Below, piece by piece: positions 1 through 9,074 of a stretch of 64,000 bases of DNA (position 1 is the first letter of the stretch; each line of letters starts with the position of its first letter). This DNA comes from JAGVSR01 sp963750715 (GTDB lineage Bacteria > Pseudomonadota > Alphaproteobacteria > Rhizobiales > Hyphomicrobiaceae), in NCBI GenBank assembly GCA_963750715.1, contig CAVVRP010000014.1, positions 124,001 to 188,000 of the forward strand. Reading direction: 5' to 3'. Both the position numbers and the translations under genes were made by a program. The notes under the pieces are model-generated. The model did no database searches. It saw only the letters and a program-made list of their open reading frames with translations, and was not told the DNA's origin.

Positions 1-131
1 CGGTTTGGGGCGTCTTTGTAATGGCCGCTCTCCTGGTCGGTTCGTTTCCATTTTTCGTTGGCCTCGCCATCATATTGCCTGTGCTAGGCCATTCGACGTG
101 GCATCTTTATCGCAAGGTCGTGGAGCAGTGA
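1..131 (+). CDS. C-terminal end of a DUF2189-type membrane protein (partial)
   Basis: An open frame enters from the left edge and stops at TGA 129-131. The visible 42 residues form a hydrophobic segment (VMAALLVGSFPFFVGLAIIL) followed by PVLGHSTWHLYRKVV. A closing transmembrane helix with a P-V-L-G-H-x-T-W-H-L-Y motif is what I know from the C-terminus of DUF2189 integral membrane proteins, whose function is unknown. Only the tail is in the window, so the family call rests on this short stretch. Confidence 0.6.
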   Translation, partial: VWGVFVMAALLVGSFPFFVGLAIILPVLGHSTWHLYRKVVEQ

Positions 132-235
132 CGAATTTCATGCGCGACATCGACCTCTTGTGGCTAAAGCATCAGACTTGATGGTGAACTCTCTTCTTCG
201 CTCGTACGCACATCGATGCCCCGCCGAGACCGTAA

Positions 236-1588
236 ATGAGCGTTGACGTTGCATCAGCTCGCACCGGCCTGCCGCCGGGTCCAGAGGGCACGCTGATCGG
301 CGGGCATATCCGCCAGTTTGGCGGTGGTCGGCTTGACTATCTGCTGAACATAGCCCGGGAATACGGCCCGCTTGCAAGCCTTCGGTTCGGGCCCAGGCGA
401 GTATTCCTGGCGAGCGGCCCCGACTTGATCGAGCAGGTGCTGGTGACGGACGCTAGGCACTACATCAAACACTTTGGAGCTCGTGCATACAAACCCGTGC
501 TCGGTAACGGCTTGGTTACCAGCGAAGGAGAATTCTGGCTCCGCCAGCGGAAACTTATTCAGCCGGCGTTTCTCAGGGCCAGCGTACTGTCCTACGTCCC
601 GGTAATGGCCGAACTGACCGACCGTATGATCGCCCGCTGGATTCCGGGTAAGTCGGTCTTCATTGACGTCGAGTTCAGCGCCCTGACCAGCGCGATTGCC
701 CTCAAGACCTTGTTTGACATCGATGAGACGGGTGATCGGGAACGGTTCAACGATGCAGTGCAACTCGCTTTCGACCTGATGGCTGCGAAACTGCGCAGGC
801 TGCTGCCGCTGCCAATCTGGTTTCCTACCGCAGCAAACATGCGATTGAAGCGCGCAGTTGCTGAACTGAACCTAACGGTGGACGGGTTCATATCCGCCGC
901 CAGAGCCCGGCCACAACCAGGACGTGACTTACTTTCGCGTCTCGTGCACGCCCAACACGAAGATGGATCCCGAATGAGCGAGCAACAGTTGCGGGACGAG
1001 GCGATGACGCTCTATCTGGCTGGCCATGAGACCACCGCCCTGACGCTTTCATGGACCTGGTACCTTCTCTCCCAGCACCCTCGTGTTGAACAGAAACTGG
1101 CGGCGGAATGGCAGGAGGTCCTCGACGGAGCCGCCCCGACTGCGGATCACCTGCCGCGCCTGACGTACACGGCCGCGGTGATCGCCGAATCCATGCGACT
1201 GTTTCCGCCCGTGTACCTGATCGGCCGCGAAGCCACGACCGATCTGGAACTTGGCGGATACCGGGTGAAGCGAGGGTACACGATCTTCATGAGTCAGTGG
1301 GTCAATCACCGCGACCCTAAGTACTTCCCCGATCCAGAGGAATTCCTCCCCGAGCGTTGGGATGATGGCCTCGCCAAGCGCATACCCAAATATACGTATT
1401 ATCCGTTCGGTGGCGGACAGCGGATGTGCATTGGGAATACGTTCGCCCTGACTGAGGCGGCAATCATCCTGGCATCTATCGGACAAAAGCTTCGGTTCAC
1501 TCTTGATCCCGGTGCGGCGATACGGGTCAATCCGCAAATCACATTGCAACCGACGAACGGCATACCGGTTACGCTGCAAGCCCGCTGA
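236..1588 (+). CDS. Cytochrome P450 monooxygenase
   Basis: The 450-residue product has the full set of P450 signatures: a C-helix WxxxR (W101-R105), the oxygen-activating I-helix AGHETT (262-267), the K-helix ExxR (E318-R321) and the haem loop FGGGQRMCIG (391-400), with Cys398 as the axial thiolate. It should be a soluble haem enzyme inserting one oxygen atom into an organic substrate, using electrons from a separate reductase and ferredoxin. None of those partners is nearby, and the substrate cannot be read from sequence. The AGHETT motif and overall length resemble the CYP4/CYP102-like class of bacterial P450s. The ATG at 236 is the first in-frame start that keeps the proline-rich hinge (LPPGPEG). 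It is the only intact gene in the first 3.8 kb. Confidence 0.97.
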   Translation: MSVDVASARTGLPPGPEGTLIGGHIRQFGGGRLDYLLNIAREYGPLASLRFGPRRVFLASGPDLIEQVLVTDARHYIKHFGARAYKPVLGNGLVTSEGEFWLRQRKLIQPAFLRASVLSYVPVMAELTDRMIARWIPGKSVFIDVEFSALTSAIALKTLFDIDETGDRERFNDAVQLAFDLMAAKLRRLLPLPIWFPTAANMRLKRAVAELNLTVDGFISAARARPQPGRDLLSRLVHAQHEDGSRMSEQQLRDEAMTLYLAGHETTALTLSWTWYLLSQHPRVEQKLAAEWQEVLDGAAPTADHLPRLTYTAAVIAESMRLFPPVYLIGREATTDLELGGYRVKRGYTIFMSQWVNHRDPKYFPDPEEFLPERWDDGLAKRIPKYTYYPFGGGQRMCIGNTFALTEAAIILASIGQKLRFTLDPGAAIRVNPQITLQPTNGIPVTLQAR

Positions 1589-1658
1589 AGCAGAACTTGC
1601 CTCAAAAGGTTGCACGAAATCACATGGGCGCCTGCTATTTTGTAAATAGAGAGGGGCC

Positions 1659-2523
1659 ATGAAGCTAGATATGTCGAAGCTCGAACGATGGTCAACGAGC
1701 TCGGAGCAGCGGCTCATGCTGCTCTCGTAATCTCGGCGAAAAGCTGGAGCTTTATCGAGGCCTGGCCGCATACCTGACCGCAGGTAATCTCGCTGCGAGA
1801 ACCGGGACGCACGAGCGGTATGTGCGAGAGTGGCTTTCAGCCCAAGCAGCGTCCGGTTTTGTGACGATCAACAGCGAATGCGGCTTATTCGCACTTCCCC
1901 CCGAGCAGGCTGCCATATTTTGCCGACGAAATCAGCCCCGTCTACATGGCCGGAGGGTTTTATACTGTGGCCGCCGTCTTCGCCGACCAAACGAAGTTGG
2001 CTGAGGCCTTCAAGACCGGTAAGGGTTTGGGATGGGCCGACCATTGCAATCGCCTCTTCTGCGGCGTCGAGCGCTTTTTTTCGACCCGGCTCGACTGCGG
2101 TCACTTCGGCTGTGATCATGGCTCAACGATTCCCCAGGACAGAATTCGTCGGGATCGATTTCCATGAGTCTTCGATCAATCGTGCTCGCGAGAACGCGAA
2201 GGGTTTTTCGAATATTCGCTTCGAAGAGGCGCGGGCGCAGGATCTTCCGGGCTCCGAGTACGACCTCGTCACCATTTTCGATGCTCTCCCCGACATGGGC
2301 GATCCGGTCGGCGCCGCGCGGAAAGCGCCCCAGACGCTAAAACCAGACGGAACGCTGATGCTGGTTGAGCCTATGGCGGGAGAAGGTCTGAGCGACAACC
2401 TCAACTCTGTCGGGCTAGTCTATTACGCATTCTAGCGGTTAGGCGACGTGCTTTGCCAGGAAGGGCTCCCCAGGTTTCATCGAGCCGACGAGACACCATT
2501 CAATATGGTGCTGGAGGCACGAT
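1659..2523 (+). pseudogene. Decayed class I SAM-dependent methyltransferase
   Basis: Read across three frames, the stretch spells one methyltransferase of the type with an N-terminal winged-helix dimerisation domain. Recognisable pieces in order: KLE/MVNELGAAAHAAL (about 1674-1730), GEKLELYRGLAAYLTAGNLA with RTGTHERYVREWLSAQAASG (1737-1860), FALPPEQAAIF (1888-1920), SPVYMAGGF (1936-1962), IMAQRFPRTEFVGIDFHES (2117-2170), TLMLVEPMAGEG (2353-2388) and the usual C-terminal RFHRADETPFNMVLEAR (2474-2523). There are one-base shifts near 1685, 1730 and 1921. The glycine-rich SAM-binding motif I (normally VADVGCGHG) is deleted between about 2083 and 2115. A stop at 2433-2435 cuts off the tail. With motif I lost the locus cannot encode an active enzyme. 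Confidence 0.75.
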
Positions 2524-2608
2524 ACCGCGGCAGTCGCGAGCAGACGCCCTTGCCGAAGGCTGGCTGGCACTCCAGTCGCCAAGACCACCGGCCGCCAGGA
2601 GGGCTTAG

Positions 2609-2827
2609 CTACGTGCGGGGCCTGCGGTGAAACATCCAGCCAAACATCCGGTCGCCAGCGCTAACGATGCCATCACCAACGCGCCTGACCATGCGGTCGG
2701 AATGGTAGATGGCAGCCGATACCCTGGCCTCCATGCGGTCGCCACGGAAGCAATCATTGGCTTCGGCGCCGGAGGAAAGGGCAAGAAGGGAAACAGCGGC
2801 CGCAGCCGCTTGTAGGGACTTGTGCAT
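2609..2827 (-). CDS. Small secreted protein, 72 residues
   Basis: The start at 2827 is chosen because a strong Shine-Dalgarno sequence (GGAGGAG, complementary to 2833-2839) lies five bases upstream. The product begins with a clear signal peptide (MHKSLQAAAAAVSLLALSSGAEA, cleavage before NDCF). The mature part is a short basic peptide of about 49 residues with one cysteine, ending in FHRRPRT. I do not recognise a family. The open frame extends further upstream without a signal sequence, but that part looks non-coding. It lies between two pseudogenes, so loss of context is possible. Confidence 0.5.
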   Translation of the reverse strand: MHKSLQAAAAAVSLLALSSGAEANDCFRGDRMEARVSAAIYHSDRMVRRVGDGIVSAGDRMFGWMFHRRPRT

Positions 2828-3093
2828 CGGGGCTCCTCCACGTGAACCTGGCTGGGATGCCCAGTGTGCGCCCGACCACCGTCCTGCGCGAGGAGAACTG
2901 AAATCCATGGTGAAGGAATTGTGTTGCAGGTGCTCGCTCCGCAACCAGGGTTTGTGTCGATCACCCCTTATGCGACTCCAGATTTGGCGTGTCGTACCGT
3001 CCACACAATACAAAGTAGCTTACACTTAGCGCCCCGATGGGACTAGCATTCGTCAAGGGCGGCGGGGCGGCGCAAAGTCTCAAGGAGGCACTC

Positions 3094-3386
3094 ATGGCGA
3101 CCTTCATCGTACTAGCCAACTTCACTGAAAAGGGCGTTCACGCCGCCAAGGACACGATTGGTCGTGCGGAGAAATTCAAAGAGATGGCCAAGAAGGCTGG
3201 CGTTACCGTCAAAGAGATGTACTGGACTTCGGACCCTGGGACGTGGTCACCATTTGCGAGGCCGCAGACGACGATACTGCGACCGCACTGTCGATGAGCA
3301 TCGCTGCGCGCGGCTACGTTAAGACACAGACATTACGTGCGTTCTCCGCGTCCGAGATGTCGAACATTATCGGTAAGATGGTCTGA
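3094..3386 (+). pseudogene. GYD-domain protein with one frameshift
   Basis: ATG 3094 follows AAGGAGG (3082-3088). The first 46 codons give MATFIVLANFTEKGVHAAKD... up to KEMYWT. One base is then missing near 3229. Reading on in the next frame restores FGPWDVVTICEA, MSIAARGYVKTQTLRAF and a stop at 3384-3386. Both halves together match the small (about 95-residue) GYD-domain family, stress-associated proteins of unknown function whose name motif appears here as RGYVKTQTLRAF. Codon use is good on both sides of the shift, so the lesion is recent or a sequencing error. Confidence 0.8.
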
Positions 3387-3874
3387 GCGAAAATCGCGAT
3401 GCACGGCGTGCGCCGTCTAGACTTCTGGGTGAAAGCCACCGCCTCACGCAAACGAGCGATGTTATCTTCCGTAGACGTGCCTTTGCCTGCCATGTCCTCG
3501 TCCCCAGTCAGGACGTCGGAAATAGCCGGATTCGGACTTCAGTTCTGGGTACCAAATCAAGGGGCAGGTGGCCCGCCGGAATCCGCAGTTTCGTCGACTT
3601 ACGCCTTGGTGGCGGACGCAGTCGCGAGCGAGGCGGTCTCGGAACAGAGCTGGCTTGCCCGATTTTCTGAGAATTTGGCTGGTTTGACCGGCAAAATGGC
3701 ACCAGGAAAATGTCAATAATTCAGGGCTTTAGACCCCCGAAAAACAGGTAGTCGCCATCAAAGCCGCCGCTGGAGAGCGCAAGATCATCTTATATGGGCC
3801 ACTGCCCTTGAATATCGGCCACTGACCATCCATATACCATCCCTATGGATTGCAACCGCGGAGGGCCTGTGCCT
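3387..3874 (+). other. Intergenic stretch without a recognisable gene
   Basis: Open frames exist on both strands (for example 3399-3719 plus and 3462-3716 minus), but neither has a ribosome site, signal or family motif. The segment TGGCACCAGGAAAATG at 3696-3711 has a close relative at 15846-15861, suggesting scraps of the same mobile element. Nothing else is identifiable. Confidence 0.4.
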
Positions 3875-4294
3875 GTGACCGATAGTGTTCATGAACTGCG
3901 CACAAGAGCAGCAGACTCCGAGAAGATCACGATCAACCTAGGTTTTGTCGACCTGGGTCACGTCGACCTTCTGGTAGCGGAAAAATTCTACTCTAACCGC
4001 GCCGACTTCATCCGTACCGCGATCCGAAACCAGCTCGACCGTCATGTCGAGGTGACCAAGCAATCGGTTGCCCGCAAGACCCTCGACCTTGGCCTTAGAC
4101 ATTTTTCGCGGGCGAACCTCGAGGAAGTCCGCAGCGCTGGGAGGACCCTCCAAATTCGCGTGCTGGGCCTGGCGAGCATAGCTGATGACGTCACCCCCGA
4201 GCTCGCCAGGGCAACGATTGCGTCGATTGAGGTATTGGGAGCGCTGCATGCGAGGCCGGAGGTCAAAGCGGCGCTTTCTGACAGAACTCGCTGA
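3875..4294 (+). CDS. Ribbon-helix-helix (CopG-like) transcriptional regulator
   Basis: I place the start at GTG 3875 because GCGGAGGG (3858-3865) sits about nine bases upstream. The in-frame ATG at 3845 has no ribosome site. After a short leader the protein reads EKITINLGFVDLGHVDLLV followed by NRADFIRTAIRNQLDRH, the strand-turn-helix-helix pattern of RHH DNA-binding proteins. The remaining 80 residues (SVARKTLDLGLRHFSRANLEEV...) are a less conserved C-terminal part. The gene precedes the esterase at 4406 in the same direction with a gap of about 110 bp. Control of that gene, or autoregulation, is an inference. RHH proteins of this size can also be antitoxins, but no toxin gene is adjacent. 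Confidence 0.7.
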   Translation: MTDSVHELRTRAADSEKITINLGFVDLGHVDLLVAEKFYSNRADFIRTAIRNQLDRHVEVTKQSVARKTLDLGLRHFSRANLEEVRSAGRTLQIRVLGLASIADDVTPELARATIASIEVLGALHARPEVKAALSDRTR

Positions 4295-4405
4295 GCAGAC
4301 ACGACCGACTCCGCCATCAGGCGCAGTCGCGCACTTTTTAAATGACGAGGTTTCGGTGCCGCCGCGATACGGGCCCGACCTACGTCTGATCAGAGGGAAA
4401 TAGCG

Positions 4406-5710
4406 ATGAGGCTGACCATTCATCCCGCCGTGATCGAAGCAACTCGCCTAACACGTGATGGCCGTCTCGTCGAAGCCACTGAGCTCATCCAACGTATGCT
4501 CCACAGTTGGAAAAACGCAGACGTCAAAACCGGCGGGGCCGCTGCCGGCGATCCGCCGTTTGGTACAACCAGCGTCATTGATATAACCCCTGATATGATC
4601 GAGCCGCCAAACGGTCGGCGGTCCATGGGCACCGGCTGTGTCAGACCCGATGCGGAAGACAGTCTGGCGGCTAACACAAGCGGTGTTTTCCAGCCGCGAA
4701 TAACCGGCCAATTACCCGATTTGCTAAAGAATTTCAGTGGCGTTGGTGAAAACTTCTCGGAGGTCCCCCGTTCTTCTCCGCTCTCGCCGGAGAACGGCCC
4801 AGACGTTTTACCCCAAGGCGGCGAATTCCTCACTACCACATATACAGGCCACGGCGGCACCCGTGATTACAAGCTGTACATTCCCCGGACCTACCGAGGG
4901 CAACCGCTTCCGCTGGTCGTCATGCTGCACGGCTGCACGCAGTCGGCCGAAGACTTCGCCGCCGGCACACGCATGAACATGGTGGCTGAGGAACGAGCGT
5001 GTTTTCTCGCTTATCCGGTGCAACCGAAGTCCGCGAACGGCTCCAAATGCTGGAACTGGTTCAACCCGCGCGACCAGCAACGCGATCGCGGGGAGCCGTC
5101 GCTGATTGCCGGCATTACTGGCCAGATATCGCGCAACTACGCGATCGATCCACGACGCATTTATGTCGCTGGCTTGTCGGCGGGCGGTGCGGCTGCCGCA
5201 ATCATGGGCGCAACCTACCCCGACATCTACGCGGCGGTAGGTGTGCACTCCGGACTCGAGTGCGGTGCGGCAAGCGACCTTCCTTCGGCGTTCTCCGCCA
5301 TGCGTCAGGGCTCAGCTGCGGCAAACCGTTCACCTCGTTCGTTCGGATTTCACGGTCGCAACAGGCTTGTCCCGACGATCGTCTTTCATGGCGAAAAGGA
5401 CGCCACCGTACATCCCCGCAACGGCGATCATGTCATCGAACAGGTTCGGTCGGCCGGTCTCGCAGAGTTGCGTTCTGTGACCCAACGCGGGCATGTGCCT
5501 GGCGGGCATGCCTATAGCCGAACCAACCATTTCGACCCGAGCGGGCGCGTCATGCTCGAGATGTGGGTCGTTCACGGCGCAGGACATGCTTGGTCCGGCG
5601 GAAGCCCCGCTGGATCCTTCACGGACCCTCTTGGTCCGGACGCATCACGCGAGATGATCCGCTTCTTTCTCGAGCATCAGCATCCCCATCCGTCGAAGCA
5701 CTCGAACTGA
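4406..5710 (+). CDS. Extracellular-type esterase, PHB depolymerase family
   Basis: The 434-residue protein has an alpha/beta hydrolase domain from about residue 150: the oxyanion segment VVMLHGCTQS (171-180), the lipase box GLSAG (256-260, nucleophile Ser258), an acid in FHGEKDATVHP and a catalytic His in GAGHAWSGG near the C-terminus. This is the LpqC/PHB-depolymerase esterase family, whose members hydrolyse poly-3-hydroxybutyrate oligomers or other esters such as feruloyl esters. The first 140 residues (MRLTIHPAVIEATRL..., an EATELIQRML helix) are a variable N-terminal extension without a signal peptide, common in rhizobial members that act inside the cell. No ribosome site decides the ATG strongly. 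The 3' end and downstream sequence recur in diverged form at 28.45-28.72 kb. Confidence 0.93.
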   Translation: MRLTIHPAVIEATRLTRDGRLVEATELIQRMLHSWKNADVKTGGAAAGDPPFGTTSVIDITPDMIEPPNGRRSMGTGCVRPDAEDSLAANTSGVFQPRITGQLPDLLKNFSGVGENFSEVPRSSPLSPENGPDVLPQGGEFLTTTYTGHGGTRDYKLYIPRTYRGQPLPLVVMLHGCTQSAEDFAAGTRMNMVAEERACFLAYPVQPKSANGSKCWNWFNPRDQQRDRGEPSLIAGITGQISRNYAIDPRRIYVAGLSAGGAAAAIMGATYPDIYAAVGVHSGLECGAASDLPSAFSAMRQGSAAANRSPRSFGFHGRNRLVPTIVFHGEKDATVHPRNGDHVIEQVRSAGLAELRSVTQRGHVPGGHAYSRTNHFDPSGRVMLEMWVVHGAGHAWSGGSPAGSFTDPLGPDASREMIRFFLEHQHPHPSKHSN

Positions 5711-5871
5711 GCCGGACCCCGTTTTGGCACTACCGACGGAGCAAACGGGGAATAACCGTAATTCAAGACGCAATTCTCGACAAAAATTGCGTAGAGCCAA
5801 GTTCATGCTTTCCTGCATAGTGAGGACTCCACACAAGCCCCGCATTCTTGAGACCGTCCTTTTTGGGCGCG
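5616..5871 (+). repeat. Copy A of a diverged duplicated segment (esterase 3' end plus downstream)
   Basis: The last 95 bases of the esterase gene and about 160 bases after its stop align, with scattered substitutions and small indels, to 28454-28722. Shared landmarks include CTTCACGGACCCTCTTGG, GAGATGATCCGCTTCTTT, CATCCGTCGAAGCACTCGAA, GGACCCCGTTTTGGC, GAGCCAAGTTCATGC and TTTTTGGG-like ends. The non-coding part contains a hairpin CCCCGTTT/AAACGGGG (5717-5750) that may terminate esterase transcription. No other gene is visible up to 6094. Confidence 0.8.
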
Positions 5872-6094
5872 CGTCGGGATCGCGGGGACGTTGATGGGAT
5901 TTGACGTCGCGGTCATCTCGGTCTTCTGCCGACGCGGTTGATGCTGTATCTCGCCGCCCTTGCCGGTGCTGTGATTACCGTACGGCCGTGGCGGGGATGA
6001 TGAGCCCGAAGAGGATTTGATTTACATCATCGCTGCGATCTATGCCCTGGCGCAGGTAATCCAAAGAAAGTCCCGTCAATGCAGGAGTATGTCG

Positions 6095-6541
6095 ATGCAG
6101 AAAATCGCATGTGGAATGCTTGCCACCGCTGCACTAATCGCCACCGCGTTTTCGGTACAAGCGCAGGCTACCGACCCTGGCGTCGAATTGGCGTTCATGC
6201 CTAGCACCATGACCGTTACTCTGCTCAACGAGGGTGGCAAATACGTAACCGTCGACATGAAGCACATCCCGCAAGGAGGAACCTGCCGGATGGATAAGGA
6301 TGCAACGATCGCGCGGGTGGGCCCGGGTGCTAGTCCCGGAACGACGCGCGTTCGCTACGCGACGGCCCAGGTGAGCACGGGTGGATGCCCGTTCTTGACG
6401 GCGTTCGATCTGCCCGATGCCGATTACGCCGCCGCCCGCACGGCGTTTGTGCAGATGAAGGATGACGCCTGGAAGAAGGTGGATGAAATCAAGAAGGACC
6501 TCGGGGAAAAGTGGGACGAGGTCACCGGGACTAAAAAATAA
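6095..6541 (+). CDS. Secreted protein of unknown function
   Basis: GCAGGAG at 6081-6087 is well spaced for ATG 6095 and too close for the in-frame ATG at 6089, so 6095 is preferred. The product starts with a signal peptide (MQKIACGMLATAALIATAFSVQAQA, cleavage near ATDPG). The mature domain of about 120 residues has two cysteines (GGTCRMD and GGCPFLT) that could form a disulfide. The C-terminal helix is rich in Lys, Asp and Glu (WKKVDEIKKDLGEKWDEVTG). I do not recognise a named family. It stands alone, and the preceding 380 bases hold duplicated non-coding sequence. Confidence 0.7.
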   Translation: MQKIACGMLATAALIATAFSVQAQATDPGVELAFMPSTMTVTLLNEGGKYVTVDMKHIPQGGTCRMDKDATIARVGPGASPGTTRVRYATAQVSTGGCPFLTAFDLPDADYAAARTAFVQMKDDAWKKVDEIKKDLGEKWDEVTGTKK

Positions 6542-6806
6542 CTGGGTTGCCACCATCTATGCGCTCGTTGGTCTTAATCGCTACGGGCGCAGTTGGCTTG
6601 GCAGGCAGACATCTGGCGCGCCTGGCATGGGGGACGTCGCGTATGCACCAAACTGGGCTAAAGTGGTGCCGCCAATCGGAGGTCGGCGTGCCGCTATCCA
6701 AGATACGTTCCGGCGGCGTTGCATTAGTGAAGCGGCGAGCCCGCCGTCGTCGCTAGTCGACGTCGTGCAACTCGAAAAGCGACGTGTGTCTCGGCCATCG
6801 GCGACG

Positions 6807-7967
6807 TCATCTCCAGCGCAAATTCTGCCGGGTCAACTGGTTGATGGACTGGCATCCCATCAGCATCATGTCACGCTCAATCTCGCGCCGAAGATTGCTA
6901 AGGGCTCGCTCGACGCCTGCCTGCCCTCCGCCAGAAAGGGCGTACAAATAAATCCTCCCGCCCGAGCAGGCTTTTGCACCGACCGATAGCGCCTTGAGCA
7001 CATGCGTACCGCGCGTGATGCCCCCATCGCAGATGACATCGATTTTGTCGCCCACAGCATCAACGATTTCTGCCAGCTGATCGAAAGGACTTCGCGACCC
7101 ATCGAGCTGGCGTCCGCCGTGGTTGGAGACCATGATCCCACTTGCGCCGATATCGACCGCGCGGCGCGCATCTTGCACACTCATGATCCCCTTCAAACAG
7201 AAAGACTTTCCCCATTTCTTGCGGACATTCTCAGCATCACTCCAACTCATGGAGGGGTCTAGCATCTTGCTGAAATAGTCGCTAACCGAAATCGCGACGT
7301 CACTGCCCTCTTTGACGTACGCCATTAGTTGCGGCAGCTCGAATTTTTCGTGCGTGAAATAATTGATCGCCCACCGCGGATGTAGCGCAAAACTTAGCAG
7401 GCTTTTCAGTGTCAGTTGAGGCGGCGAGGTGAAGCCGGTGCGAAGATCGCGCTCGCGGTTCCCACCAGTTATCGTGTCGACGGTCAATGCCAGAACATCG
7501 AAGTTCGCCGCAATGCAGCGCTCGATCATGCTATTCGTCAGACCGCGGTCCTTGTGGAAATATAATTGAAAGAGCTTCGGCGTTGTGATCGAGGTGCCGA
7601 TTTCCTCGATGCTGACGGTCCCGAGTGACGAAATGCCGAACATTGTGCCGTACTTTTGCGCGGCACGCGCCACGGCTCTTTCACCATCGTGATGGAAAAG
7701 ACGCTGAAGTGCGGTTGGTGCGCAGAACAGTGGCATCGCAAGTTTTTGACCCATCACCGTCGTCGTCAGATCAACGCCATTGAGTCCAGCGAGCACGTTC
7801 GGCACGAGGTCGCAGCGGTCATAGGCATCCGTATTACGCCGACGGGTCACTTCATCATCCGCAGCGCCATCGATGTAATGAAATATCGGCGCCGGCAGAC
7901 GCTGACGCGCAAGCGCCCTGAAGTCAGCAACGTTGTTGCACTGATCAAGTCGCACAGCAGTCTCCAT
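6807..7967 (-). CDS. FMN-dependent alpha-hydroxyacid oxidase/dehydrogenase (LldD/glycolate oxidase family)
   Basis: The 386-residue protein is a full-length FMN TIM-barrel enzyme. It has YIDGAADDE (31-39, active-site Tyr), the FMN-binding strands around CAPTALQRL, Lys259 in LKGIMS, the catalytic His283 and Arg286 in SNHGGRQLD (281-289), and the phosphate-binding DGGITRGTHVLKALSVGA. The family oxidises L-2-hydroxyacids (lactate, glycolate, mandelate) to 2-oxoacids, passing electrons to O2 or the quinone pool. The substrate cannot be fixed from motifs. It is the last gene of a minus-strand set (regulator, XdhC-like, this gene) and lies opposite a lactate permease, which supports a lactate- or glycolate-like substrate. 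The usual membrane loop is present but short. Confidence 0.92.
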   Translation of the reverse strand: METAVRLDQCNNVADFRALARQRLPAPIFHYIDGAADDEVTRRRNTDAYDRCDLVPNVLAGLNGVDLTTTVMGQKLAMPLFCAPTALQRLFHHDGERAVARAAQKYGTMFGISSLGTVSIEEIGTSITTPKLFQLYFHKDRGLTNSMIERCIAANFDVLALTVDTITGGNRERDLRTGFTSPPQLTLKSLLSFALHPRWAINYFTHEKFELPQLMAYVKEGSDVAISVSDYFSKMLDPSMSWSDAENVRKKWGKSFCLKGIMSVQDARRAVDIGASGIMVSNHGGRQLDGSRSPFDQLAEIVDAVGDKIDVICDGGITRGTHVLKALSVGAKACSGGRIYLYALSGGGQAGVERALSNLRREIERDMMLMGCQSINQLTRQNLRWR

Positions 7968-8039
7968 GTTGTCTGTTCAGCCGCAACCATGTGTGGCCCT
8001 TACCCACGTTGAGATGGGTCGGCGACGCGTCGAACAGGG

Positions 8040-9062
8040 TCAGCATATTAGGTTTAAGGCTTTGGCGTGTTGCAACACTTCGGCCAGCACACCGACGGCT
8101 AGCGTTGCCTTAGACTTGGCACTTGAAATCACCCCAACCGGAGCATGAATGCGCGCAAGTTCACGATCCGAAATGCCGCGTGCAGACAACGCCGCTAGCC
8201 GCTCGCGATGCACCCGATGATTGCCAAGCGCGCCGATGTAGAAACAGTCGGTCTTTACGAGACGATGGAATATCTCCAGTTCGTCATCGTGAACGTTAAA
8301 AAAGAGAGCTGCTGCCGTTGCGAAATCCAGCTGCCGGACGATGTCTGCTTCGAGTGCCATCGCCACTTTGATCCGTGGAAACGATGCCGCAAGCCCCGCG
8401 TGAATTAGACTATCGGCCGTAACGACCTTGGTCTCGACACCCGTGGCTGCGGCCAACGCCGCCAAGCCGACGAGCGTGGGATTGTTGCCAATCATCAGAA
8501 GGCGAAGCGTTGGCACATAGACGCGGTTGAACACGCTAGCCTCAAGCCTGGACTGTTCGATGACGGCATTCGGTTCCAGCAGGTCAACGCTGCTATGACC
8601 GGATGACAGATCGGTCCGTAGTACGAAGCTCTGCCGCGCCGCACGGTGCGCCATCATCGCGCCCAGTGGCGCTGCGCCAATGGCCTGATCGAAGTGGATA
8701 TCGAGCCCGCTGCCGCAAGGCAGCTGGATATCAAAATACGGCGAACCCCGACCGTAGCGGAGAATTCGATTGGCCCCGCTCGCGATGACTGCCTGTGCTT
8801 CAAGCACGACGACCTGTTCAAGACACCCGCCGGACAAATAGCCAGCATACCGCCCGTCCTCCGTCACCGCCATCAGCGCACCCGGCTGCCGCGGCGCCTC
8901 ACCTGCGACGCCGATGAGCGTCACAAGCGCGGTGCGCCGGCCTTCGGCCTGCCAACACTGCATACGCGGCAACACGTCCTCCTCAGACAGCAGGCTGATG
9001 GGTTCGGAAATGCGCTGGAAGATGTGCGTCATTGCCAGTGCCCCAGCACGAAATCCTTGCAC
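8040..9062 (-). CDS. XdhC/CoxI-family molybdenum-cofactor maturation protein
   Basis: The protein shows the two XdhC domains. The N-terminal part has APRQPGALMAVTEDGRYAGYLSGGCLE (about 55-81), the conserved G-S-x-G-G-C-x-E type motif. The C-terminal Rossmann-like part has LLMIGNNPTLVGLAALAAATG and FYIGALGNHRVHRERL. XdhC proteins bind molybdenum cofactor, help add the terminal sulfur ligand and deliver it to xanthine-dehydrogenase-type enzymes, so the natural client is the molybdenum hydroxylase encoded from 11739 on the other strand. GTG 9062 has GAGGA about nine bases upstream and is preferred; ATG 9032 is the alternative. An 11-codon frame begins at ATG 9064 and ends in TGA overlapping ATG 9032, so translational coupling is conceivable. 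Confidence 0.88.
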   Translation of the reverse strand: MQGFRAGALAMTHIFQRISEPISLLSEEDVLPRMQCWQAEGRRTALVTLIGVAGEAPRQPGALMAVTEDGRYAGYLSGGCLEQVVVLEAQAVIASGANRILRYGRGSPYFDIQLPCGSGLDIHFDQAIGAAPLGAMMAHRAARQSFVLRTDLSSGHSSVDLLEPNAVIEQSRLEASVFNRVYVPTLRLLMIGNNPTLVGLAALAAATGVETKVVTADSLIHAGLAASFPRIKVAMALEADIVRQLDFATAAALFFNVHDDELEIFHRLVKTDCFYIGALGNHRVHRERLAALSARGISDRELARIHAPVGVISSAKSKATLAVGVLAEVLQHAKALNLIC

Positions 9063-9074
9063 ATGAAGCGTTCC

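Noticed and set aside
1049..1771. 240-residue minus-strand frame opposite the P450 gene
   Set aside because: Antisense to a conserved enzyme and without a ribosome site or domain.
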